A stretch of DNA of 64,000 nucleotides from Mycteria americana (Eukaryota > Chordata > Aves > Ciconiiformes > Ciconiidae), in NCBI RefSeq assembly GCF_035582795.1, contig NC_134372.1, positions 35,086,316-35,150,315 on the forward strand. The letters are read 5' to 3'. The notes beneath the pieces are model-generated. The model saw only the letters and a program-made list of their open reading frames with translations. It was not told the origin of the DNA and made no database searches. Position 1 is the stretch's first letter. Each line of letters starts with the position of its first letter. Positions 25,611 to 37,600 of this stretch are shown here, piece by piece. Both the position numbers and the translations under genes were made by a program.

Positions 25611-28600
25611 GTAGGAGCCGCGGGCGGCACGGCGCTCTCCGCGGGAGAGGCTGCCCGCGCCCCGCCGGAGGGGAGACCGCGGTACCCCCGGGGGCGCCCG
25701 CCCCTTCGGCTGCCCCGTGCGGCCCCCCGCTCGGCCCCGGCCGCCTCCCACCGCCAGCTGAAACTTTCGTGCGAGGGGCACGGGGGCTGCTCCCGGGCAG
25801 CTGCCGCCCGCCTACGCTGCCCCGCTGGGCGGCTGGCGGGTCCCCCGCCCTGCCTCCGCTCCTCGCGAAAGCTAGCGGCTGCCGTGCCCGCGGCGGCTCG
25901 GGGCTGCGGGGCGGACGCTGCCGGGAGCCCAGCGCGGGGCCGTGGCGGGCCGGGAACCCGCAGCCATCCCGGGCTGCTCCCGTCCCCGCCGGGCGCGGGC
26001 GGGCGGCGGGAGCACCTTGGCACCTCGGTTCGGGGGGTCCCAGCCTGCAGAAAGGCGGGTCACCATGGCAGCGACCCTGCCCCAGTGCCCCGTATATTCC
26101 CGAGACACACCGAGAGCCTCCTATGCTCCCGTCTTTTCACAGTAAAAATACTCTTTCTGCACTCTCCTAACGAGATGCCTAACAGCGATCAGGTTATCAT
26201 GCTTAGTGTCGGGAGCAAGATCTGTTTTCAGCAAGGTTTTCACAAAACCAGTCACCTGAGTCACAAGCTACTGCCTGACCGGTATTCACCTGTGCTTCTC
26301 TTCCGCTTGAGGCTTTTAAATCTTGTTTCTAACTTCTTTAGGTTCAGAGGTAAACAGCTGAGGAAGGCTCCTCATCCTAGCATTTCTTTGTCTGTGGTAT
26401 TATTTGTACAGCTTGACAACGGGCGAGGGTTTTCTGTTAGAAAATAAAGCTAGATATGGCAGTTAACCTTGTGCCTCCAGAGATTATTTCTAGCATTCTG
26501 TATCTTCTTTAGCAATAGCAGACTTGAACCATCAGGGATTTTTTTTTTTATTAAATTATTCCATTAGGAAATTTTGGAGCATCTGCTTGCATTATTGAAG
26601 CCAACAAGGCATTACTGCAGAGTGGAGAACTGTTTCTGATATGCACTGATGCCCTCCCACAGTATGAAAGTTGTAAAGAAGTCTGTTTTAAATCCAGCAT
26701 GTTTCCATGGCCCATAAAATCCCATGTTCCTGGCCTGAAGGACAGATGTCTTGAGGGTTTAAATAAATATTTTTCATTTATTGGCATAATAATTGGGAGA
26801 CAGAAGATACTTGCTCTCAATAGTATAGGTGTTAACCATCCGCTGAGTTTAAATAACATAGGAACATAAGGCTTACATGGGGGAGAAAAGGCATTTAGAT
26901 TTTTTTTTCTACTTCCTCTTTAAGTAACATAGTTAAATACCATAAACCACTATAAACCAACCATAAAATACAACTGACATTTCTACTTCTTAATTACTTT
27001 CTACATAGGCAGATTTAATTACATTTCAGAAATACGGGATTGCTGCAAATTTGACGGTACAGGTTTTCTCCTGAACAGACCTCATGCCAATCTTTTATAA
27101 TCACACTAATGTCCAGGTAAAAAGTCCTTCTATAGGGATTTTTTGTATTATTCATAATCTATAAATTGCACAAAGCCATTAGTCAATAAGCTGTTAGCAT
27201 TCTAAATGCATCACTTGCCCTGACTACAGAAACAACCTATCATTACTTAGCATCATACACTCCCTTTTATCTTTTCTTCACTAGAAGTCTTCATATAGTC
27301 CGATTATTACATCTAATGAGAAAGAAAAAAAAGATTCCTATAAATAGACACATAGATTTAATGCCAGAAGGCAACTGTTGGGAATAGCATTCAAAGTAAG
27401 CCTCCGTATTTTACAAGTTGCATCTTAAATTCTGCATGGAAGCTCTACCTACAGTGGTAGTAATTTTTTTCTCTCCATACAAATAGCTTTGTGTGCAGAA
27501 CTGGGAGAGTCCTGCTAAACCATATGTGAAGTACCATGAAGCTCAGTATATTGTGAAAAGTCATATATCTTTTAATAATACTTAGAAACGGTTTAATCTT
27601 CTGTCCTTAACATGGAATGCATATATCCATTTCTGTCATCCACAAACATTGTATTTCTTGGCTGTATAGCTCAGGGCAGAAGAGAACCCGTCATGCTCAC
27701 TTTGTGGCAATTCAAATTTCTTCTATTACGCGTGTTCAGAACTACTCTGTGTTCTTCCCAGCTATCAATAATAAGGGCTGATTTAAATAAACATCTTAAT
27801 GTAATTCTTATTGCCTCTATCCATAGTGTTCAACAAAACTTTTAAAAGTCTCATCCTGATCCATCATCTTACATTGATTATTTGCTCTCATCCAGATCTA
27901 CCAGCCAGTAGTGCTGAGGGGAAGCGGCGGTGGCCCACGACAGCACTAAGGTTGCAATAGCTGCAGGTTTCGCTGAAGTGGAGCCCAGCCAATGCCCGCC
28001 TGCTTTCCCAGTGGTCTGTGTAACCTCTTGCAGGCCAAGGTGCTCGCTGCATTTTGGTTGTTGAAAGACAAAGCCTTTTCCTCCTATCTTCAGTTCTCAA
28101 TGAGATTTTAAACACACTAGAATAATTCTTAAATCCTAGCACAGCTTGCACAATGCAACTGCTCTACCACAATAAAGCATTATAACCCTCTACTTCATAA
28201 GAGAGAAAAGCAGCAGCTTTCTTAATAAAGCCATGTTCCTGTTATGCTTTGGAAGTAAGTATATCTATCTTGAATTGCCTCTCATCTGCTATTCCCCCAA
28301 AATGTGTTTGCTAAGAGCTTGTTCCCATTCTTCAAATACACTCCCTCTTTCATTTCCATATGCTATTATTTTGTTAAACCCACAAACCCCAATTTAAATC
28401 CTGATGTACATTAATTTTGGAATATTTCAGTTATTATACTGGATTCAGTTAAAAAGCCAAAAAGATAACTCTGTAGTTTCTGTCCTGATAATTCAACAAG
28501 CAGCCAGGGCTAGAACAAATGACTGCTACTTCTGGAAAATCAACATTCCCAGCCTTCCAATGAACAACAGAACTATTTCCAACTCTGGCAGGTTGCAAGA

Positions 28601-31600
28601 ATGTGGAGTACTATGATTAACTTCCTGCCATTCTGCTCAGCCCCCTCATTAGCATTTTGGCATGATTTTAACAGCTAATTTCTCACAAACAAGTAGTGTT
28701 GGGAAGTAACGCTTCCTTCCACACAAAAGATAGGAATTATGGCCTCCTGTTTCCTAAATCAAAAGGTGTAACGATGGCCCAAAAAGCATTGTGAAATGTA
28801 TTGAAAACAAGCAGAGAAAAAAGCGAATTTAAAAATCTGTTAATGATTTCATGATTTGTCCACTGAAACCAAAAGCAAAGTACTGACTGTAGAGGCTACA
28901 GTGGGCCTAACGAAAGCAGTATCAAGCATAAGTCAGAACTGCATTTTTTACTTAAAACCAGGATCTACCTGCAACCTTTTCTGCTGCACTCAAAAAAGCT
29001 AAGGTCCAAACAGCTTGCACCGCTAAGCGGTTAAGCAGAAGTAACTGCAATAACTGTAGAACAGGATTCAAAAAGCTGCTGTGTTATGAACAAGGAAAGA
29101 ATTTGGTCGTATGTATTATGTCTTGCTATTAATACATATACAAACAATATCCAAAATGCACCGCTCCCAGAGTAGCATAACTTCAAAAACATTAACTCCC
29201 TTGTTTTCCTAAGACATAGTTGACAACGACCGCTAAAATTTTTACAGAACAAAATGGTTATAATTACATTGCTATTAATAGAGAAGTTCTGTGTATAAAT
29301 CAGGTATATAGTTGTAGCCGGAGTACAGAATAACACTGGATTGAAGCGAAAGGAGCTATTAAATTATGTATGCTTATCTAATGAAAAAGCTAAGATTTTC
29401 AGCACCTTCCGTAAGGTTTAATTCACAGAGAGAGTTTAGACAGAAAAAATTACCCCAAAATGAAACTTCATAAGCTATTCATCATTTATGAACCTGTCAG
29501 AAATTCACAATATAATTCATTGCAGGACTGGTGAAGAGATCTCATAAACATCTGCAATTATACCAGAAATTGCACATGCTCTTGTACATGTTGTTTACAT
29601 ACAAAACAGGTTACATATGTAGTGATGGACATGCTTATCTGGACTGAAGCAAAATCTCAGTTATAGTGTCTTGGATACAGTTGGGGTTCTAGCACTGCAA
29701 ACAAGCTTGCTGCTTTTCTGCCTTATATACTCCAATTTGTTTTTTAATTAATGAAGCACTTACAGTCTTGGACAACTTAAATAGCTTGCTATCTCTATTG
29801 ATATATGACTGACAACTGCCACCTCAAATACTGCAAGTGATTGGGGTAGGGGAGTGTACATTTTTCAACAAAAAATCAGCAGGTAACTTTTCATGAAAAA
29901 ATTCCCCATTTCTTTGGGCTTGTCTTTGTGCTTCACCCCATTTTCTGTTACTACAAAGCTGACCCACTATGCAGCAAGGAAAGGACTGCCCATACGTTAA
30001 CAATACATTTCACAAAACTTCCTTCTTTACCATACAATAAAATCCATGAACACAGAGAAATCTCTTTTTAAGGGACTGAGAGTGAGGAGCTAGAAAAAGA
30101 TATTAATTTATACTCTGTACACAAATTGTTGTCAGACATGACAGAAGACAGCAGAACTTTTAATAGTAATTCCATCATAGACATTCCTGAAAAGATTTCC
30201 ATTGAAAAATACATTATATTGATAATAAAGAACAAGAGATGAAGAAGTTTGGTACAATCTGATCTATTTTGAAGTCAAAAGTATCACTATCCAAGTGTTC
30301 TGGGAATAAGTAATCTCTGGGAAAGATTTATTCAGAATAGTCATGTACAGCAGGATCAGTTCTGTCAGCTACAGGGAAACCATCTGAACTTTAAGTCAGT
30401 GTATATATTTTAATAAGGTTTTTGGAACCCCTCATCAACATGGTTTGCACATGCAGCCTTCTCATCAGTCTCTTGCTGCACACAGCTTGGAGATGAAAAA
30501 AGATCCTCCATATAAAAAGGAAAGCTTCTATTTTAAAAATGAAAGATACCATTCTTCTGGCAGAAGTTTTGCTGGCAGACATACCCAGGATTATAAGTAA
30601 CAGGATGTGGAGCAACTGGTAAAATGAAGCAGCCCACATCTGCTTATACATTTCTAATGGAGGAAGGGATCAGAAATGTTAAATGTTTTGAGCAAACCTG
30701 GAGGGGACTCTGTCAGTCCATCCAAGCATGAATTGTTCTGCACATGATTTTGATCAAAGGGACGTGGAAGAACTGCATTTACTTCCTGAACCAGTTAACC
30801 TGGTTTCTCTGCAGCGATACAGACTCCCAATTTGTTTCTTTGGCAATCTTAAAGAGAGGAATCCCTACTGGAAACAGCTGGAGTGAGATGAAACTGTTAT
30901 ATCTGAGAACAGACCTGAGTGCATTCAGATATCCTGCTGGCATGCTAATGGCTAACAAGATTTGGATCTTAGAAAGGCGCTAGAGTCACTGTTAATAGCT
31001 GGTGAAGCCCACTTCTGCTATCAAGCTTTTGTGAGGATTAAAAATGGGTTGGCAGCTCCACTAGCATGCTCTGGGTAAGACTTACAGCTAAAATATGTCT
31101 TGCCTGATGCACACCTTCATCTCTGTTCCTTTATTCTGTGGTGATCCTGCAGTATATTCCAACATGAGGAAATCACTGGAGCTGTTAATAGGCTAAGTTA
31201 TAGGCAGCCACCTTAACTGCTCTTTGATACTCATTTTACCAATCTGCAAATGTCCTGTTGAGACCACAAGAGATTAGGGAATATATACAGTCTATGAATT
31301 CTAAGAGCATGTGGGATTCGAAAACTGCTGTGTTTTCATCCTCAGCAATATAATTGTTTGCCTAAAAAAGCAGCAACAGATGCAATCCAGTATTCCTTTT
31401 ATCAATTAGCAAATGTCACCAAATGCTAGGAAGAGAGAGAGAAATCTCATTCCCTGGAATTTAGAGTTTGTGTTTCTGAGCTAAAAATGGCTTGAATCAG
31501 AAATGCACTTAATTAGCTTTCTGAAAGAAAGGGAGGTGACCATCCACACAGGATTACATAAAATCTGGAGTGTCTGTTTTCCTTCCCCCACTTTACCTTG

Positions 31601-34600
31601 TCTGTCTAAATTGCAAATGTTCTTTACAAGAAGACCGGTCAATCACTTTGAATTTGTGCAGCATCTAACATCATGGGACCCTACACTTGATCAGAGTCCT
31701 TAAAAGCAACCAAAACACATATAAGTAATTTATGTTGTATATATGATCTTGGCCAGAGAATAAGACAGGATACGACATCACAAATGTCCCTACCACATTA
31801 ATAGCTAACATTAATGTTTAGACATATGTGGGAAAACAAATGGATGTAAAAGCTGGGATTCTGTGATTAGCAGTTACTGAAAGTAACATTAATTTTAGCA
31901 CACGGGGCAAATTAGAAGCTAGGTTTAAGAATAGTACACAGAAAAGGATTCATTCCCATAAGGCAAAACATAGTATATAATTAAGATCAAGCATTTGTTA
32001 CTCTAGGCTGTATCTGCCAGAAAGAAGCAGGCACCCTGGCAAGATTTTCTAACACGCATTACCTGTGTGTTGCCAATTACTGTCTATTTGGACTATATGT
32101 ATACAAGGTGCTGCCTAATCCAGGGAGTACAGCACAGAGATAAAACAGTGAATCCTGCTTTAAGCAATGTCTGTCATCTTTATCCCTAGGATTCTGACTA
32201 CCACTATACTAAGAATGTGTAATACCCTAAATGATTAAGTCTTTATTTAAAAAATTGGTGGAATTTTTCACTCTGTTTCTCAGTTGTGCATGACTGCTCC
32301 CCAGTTTGATACTCAGCTTGCCCTGCATGCATAGATCCCCCACTGTCATCACTGAAGACAGACACTGCTCTCAGAGCCACACAGCAAATCTAGTCTGTTT
32401 TCTCTATATGTGAAGATCCCTAGAGCATGCAGAAAAAGCAGAGCAAAGACATACCATAGGGAGCTCAGAGCAGTACTGTAACCCATGAAATCTGAAGAAT
32501 GCATCTTGCCAGAAAGTACAAGCACGTGTCAGATTTGCAGCCTTAAAGCACTTGTTTTTCTAAGCAACACACTGATTTCTCAATATTGGGTTGAGCACCC
32601 TTTTACTATAAAACGAACTATATTATTCTCATTTTTGAAAAGAAAGAGGAGCCACTCATTTGTGAATCTCTATATATATACTTCAATACACAAATTAACA
32701 CTTTTTTTTTTGCAGCTTAGAGTAATTTTAGAGAATTTTAAGAAATGCCAGCAAAGAAAATCTTGACTCCTGGAAAAAATGCATAGCTTATTACACCATT
32801 TCAGGGGATTCTTTTATATTATTCCATGAGCCTATTTCAACCACAGAATAGTAATAAGAATTTGCAATGTATGGTTAGTGTCTTCAGTCTTAAAAAATTA
32901 TACAGCTATCTGCAGGCTATGTGATCTAAAATATTTCATGCAAAGAAGTGAAGAAAATGAAAAATCAATTCTTTTAAAAACAGAGACAGAAGCTTGCTGC
33001 TTTATTTCTAGTTGATGTTCACACAGGTAAAAACTGTCAGATCTTTAAATGGTGATACAAAAGTATGCACCATATAATTCGTCGAATAAAAGTCTGTAGC
33101 AAATACCAGATTCATGAATAAAAGAAGCCCCTCTTAATCTGTCTGCCTCAGTGGCTATGCTGCTCTTGGCTTAATGATAGCCTCTTCTACAGTGTACATG
33201 TCATGAAGTAGAAGCTCAATATAAGGTGCAGAAGCACTAACCTCTATTGTATTTACCAACTAAGTATCTCTAAGTTTATAAGGTCAGTCTCCCATATTTC
33301 AGTGTCCTCTAGTAGAATTCTCACCACACTCCTCCATTAAAAATGAAACAAACCCACCCTTCTGTCCCTTTGATATTCAATGCAGTCATGCAATCCTGCA
33401 CTGTTTGTGCTGTTGCCTACATTAGCAAGCCATGTTCAAGTGGCATTTTTAGATACTTACTACTTCTGCTTCCTGTACCATAATAGAATACGGAGCTAAG
33501 TCTAGAGTTATCTTTCATCCACACTGAAGAACAGTCATGTCACAGTGATATGTAATAAACTTTAAAAGAGGAAAAAAGAAGGAACAGAGGAATACTGTGT
33601 CCCATTGCAAGTTCATGTGCATTATAACTATTTGAATTTCAGTTTATCAGAAATAACAAGATCATTCTTCATCCTTCTTGAAAGTGCTACAAGACTTTTA
33701 GTGAAGTAGTTCGGTATCTCATGTCTGTTCTAATTGCCGTGTCTGTGTCCCCACATGCTGTATCAGGACACTGGTTCAGCACTAGCTCTCCCCTGCACCA
33801 TCCTACAGGATCTGTCTCTTCTCTAGACATCTTCCTTCCTTCTTACTGACTTGTATGGTCCAAATTACTCTTTGAGATTTGAAAATATTTTTCCAGGAAG
33901 TGGTATGGATTTAGGACACCAAGTGATTGCTTTGTTGTTTTCAAAATGCACACAAAAATGGGTTAATGGAAGCAGTCTAAAAGGTCTAAAAATATCCTTT
34001 TTTTTTTTCCTTCTTTCTTTTCCTTTCATCCTGAACATTGATAGGCCTTGTTTTCAACCAAAAAACTCCTGTTTGCTATCCTACAGTATACTGTGTCATG
34101 TAAATGTAAGCAGTTTAAGGCAATACTACCTCAGGCATCTCTGCCCAGCACTCTCAGGAAAAACAGATAGAAGTCCTCTCTCCACCTTTTTGCTAGCAAT
34201 GTCACAGAGATAAGGACAGCACACATACAGAGTATTAGTCAGAGACACCTCTTTTCTTTATCGTACTATCACCCAGGATAAAAGTAATGGCAAAGGAAGG
34301 CCCTTAAACATTTGCTTCCTAGGCTGCTTTGAATACATCTTAAGGGTTGTTGAGAGCATGAGAAGGATAGGCATTGCCACGGAAAGGCAAGAGGTGGAAG
34401 AAATTAAAAATGAAGAAGATTAAAAGGGCAGGGAACAAAGAGAAGGTGGCCCATACTTACTATATCCACTCATCCATATAACATGACAAAAGGAAGACAG
34501 TAAGACAAATATTCAGCCCGTTTATCTTCTGTAATTGCCTGCATATCCATGCTGTTCTGCAGGAAACATGCACTGTTCTTTTGCACTTACACACGCATAC

Positions 34601-37600
34601 ACAGCTCTGGACTATTAATAGAAATGGCACAGGCTTTAGTGAAAGCCAGTCAGATTTTCTGAAGCCCTTTTAGGAGGCTTCTTTCTGTATCTGCATCATT
34701 TCAAGAAGGGAAATCACTGGTTACCATAACTGAACATCTATTCTTATGTTGTCTCTATCTGTACAAGAGAGCACAATCACTGAAATAAACATAGATGCTT
34801 GCTGATATTTTCAAGGTGAAAAAGAAAAAAAAACTTATACTGTAACAGTGTTAGCCATAGTAGGTAGCTGTACAAAAAAAAAACCAAACCAAAAACCAAA
34901 CCCCAGATTTCCCACTGTTACTTGAAAGTGACTATCTGCATTAATTTTGTCAGTCACGAATGTATTTATCTTACTCATATTTCTGTGTCTGTTTGCTTTA
35001 AGGAAAAAAGACAAAGCCCATTTCACATTTTAAGAAGCAGCACAAGTTATAGAGAGATTGCTGTGTCCTTGCAAAATAGAGGGTGGGTGTAGCACATCTT
35101 TAAGAAAGGTTAATTCAATAGAAGAACATACTGACACATGATTTATATAGGATTGTGGAAACTGCATTTACTTTAATGACAAAAGCCAACTTTGAAGTGT
35201 TGCTCCAAAACCAGTGTAGAAAAAACCAAAGAAAATACACAGACAACTTTATAACCACTATCAAGATTCTCTGTTAGGGACAAGCTATCTCAGGAGTACA
35301 AATGCATTACAAGTTCATGCACTTAAACTCAGATCTTTGAGTGCACAGTTTAAACATAGAAGCCGCAAAAATAAACTGCAAATAATTTTGAAATAGCAGC
35401 ATCTATATAAGAAATATTAAAACCTAAAAAATATCTGAAAACTAATGTCAATCATATGTTAATAAAGATGGGATATTTGTTTATTTTATTGAACATGCAT
35501 AACCTGAAGACCAGTAATGGGTACTAGATACTTTCTTCTGAAGGATGAATTTTCAATCTAGGGTGAGTCAGCAACGATTAATGATTGATACTTTGTACTG
35601 GGACAATGACAGTTAGGAAGTATATTTTCAGTATATTAATACTGATGAAAATACAGAATTATTGCAAAGATGGAAATTGCAAAACTACCTAAGTCTTAAC
35701 CTACTATCTCATAATGCATCCCTAAAAATCAAATAAGCTTCCAGGAACATAACACTTGTTTGCAAGACCTATCTGGTATTTTAGAACACCCACAGTTGTG
35801 AACGTGACTTGCAAGGGAAAAAGCGGTTGTTGGTAAGGGAAGTCTCATAATGATATACTATCTGGTTTAATATGGGTAGAGAGAAGAAAGGGCAGCAGAA
35901 ACATCTATAATAAAACACAAATGCTAGATGGACACTTTCAGGGGCAGACTTTGATTCCTTTTGTCTTTCCCCAAGATAATATATCTATGCCAACATTACA
36001 GCAGCATCTAGATGAGTTCAGTCAGGATCACCGTAGTTCACAGTGCATGCTCACTCTGGAACTCTCTGAAGGACTGAAAGTCTAACAGCAACACAGGGAA
36101 AATCACAGATAGAGAAAATGCCGTTTCAGCACGAGCCACTAAAAGGCCTGAGCAACTAGAGGGGAAAATAGGGAAACTAAAATGAACTTCTTGAATGTGA
36201 CAATACAATTCCTGCTGAAATATTTTTTTTCCTGCAGTGGTGAGGTCATGCCTGTCTGACTTAGTATTAACAAGTAGATTAAGAACATGGGAAAGGCCAT
36301 ACCAGGTCAAATCAAAGGTCCATCTAGCCTGGTATCTTCTTTCAGAGAGAGATAAAAGCAGAGGTCTCAGAAAGAGTATAAAAGTAGAGCAAATTATATT
36401 TGCCCCAAATATTATCAAGACTTCCAACAACTTGTGGCTTCAGGGGTTTCTGAAACAGAATTTTCTACCTTAAGGATGCATTATGAAGTATGTGCATTAA
36501 AAATAATAAAATAAAACAAAACAAAACAAAACAAAATAAAATAATCTTCATTTACTTTGAACATGCCACCTGCTAGCTTTGTCTGATACCCCCTGGTTCT
36601 TGTATTGGAAGAGACAACAAGTAGTTGCTCTCTATTTACCATCTCAATGACACTCGTGATTTTATAACTTGTATCCTGGCTCCCCTCAGCCAGCTTCTGT
36701 CCAGGGCAAAGAGTACTTACTTAGTAGTTAGTACTAGCCTACTTAGCTAGTTCTCTAAGATATGTGTCCAGAATTGTAGAGATACTTAAGACGGAAGCAA
36801 ATGAAAGATTTGAAGAGTGGCGTAATTATATACGCTATTTCATTCTCTTTTCCCTTCCTGGTAATCCCTAACAATTTGACGAGACAAAGCATTTTAGGAA
36901 AATCTGGATATTAAGCCTGCTTTAAAACTGCTGATGAATAGTGGAACATGGAATCTTTAATATGTGCTGTTCAGACTAACATATTGGGTGCAACAAAAAT
37001 GTAAACATAAGGGAAAGGCCAAAAGCAAAACCATCTAGACAGCTTCTTTTTAGGGAAGGGAGGAAGGAAGGAGGGAAAGAAGGAAGGAAGGAAGAAGAAA
37101 GAGGGTTGGGAGAAAGAGTGTAACAAGATCTTTAATGGTCCAGTATATAGTCAGTTCAAATCTAGAAAATGCCAGCACGTACCAACACCTGAGACTAACA
37201 CAACACTTCAGCAAACCAGGGTGCTTGCAGCAGTGCATATCCTAACAGCGTCCACATCCTAGCTGTTGTCACTGCTCGGAGTAAGTCTCTCCATTGTTAG
37301 AAATTATATTTGCTCACTTTCTACTGCCATATCATTTGCAGAAATCAGTGGTATTGTGGCAGCATCACAACAACCAGTCTTGGAAGTACAGTTCTATAGT
37401 GCTTCTGAAATCCATGTAGGGATAAGACCATGCAGTGTCTCCTGTGGCCCTGATTAATTTCTTGGGAGCTGGAGAAGTCTTTTGTACACGTTACGCATAT
37501 GGAGTTTTAGGATAAATATGGTTCAATACAGCAGTGAAACATCTCGTTTCAGGATATAAAAGTTATACAGAAGATAGATACCATTTAATTTTATAAAATG

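Larger units (their letters stand above)
23255..26080. promoter_or_regulatory. NETO2: CpG island over the NETO2 promoter and exon 1
   Basis: From about 23255 the sequence becomes GC-rich with very many CpG dinucleotides, which are scarce on both sides. It is densest at 24.2-26.0 kb. The island contains stacked GC boxes (24330-24350), the NETO2 start codon (25577) and the first 470 bp of intron 1, so it is the likely NETO2 promoter. No clear TATA box was seen, consistent with dispersed initiation. The many long overlapping ORFs inside are a by-product of low stop-codon density in GC-rich DNA. The transcription start cannot be fixed from sequence alone. Confidence 0.9.

Noticed and set aside
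24592..26447. Long overlapping ORFs up to 306 aa on both strands in the CpG island
   Set aside because: They are Pro/Ala/Gly/Arg-rich, overlap in many frames, match no family I know and arise because GC-rich DNA has few stop codons.
27888..28151. 87-aa minus-strand ORF in NETO2 intron 1
   Set aside because: No recognisable domain and no promoter or splice evidence; kept only as a GC-richer patch in the findings.
36038..36430. 130-aa minus-strand ORF in NETO2 intron 1
   Set aside because: It partly overlaps the old CR1-like relic, has no family match and shows no splice context.
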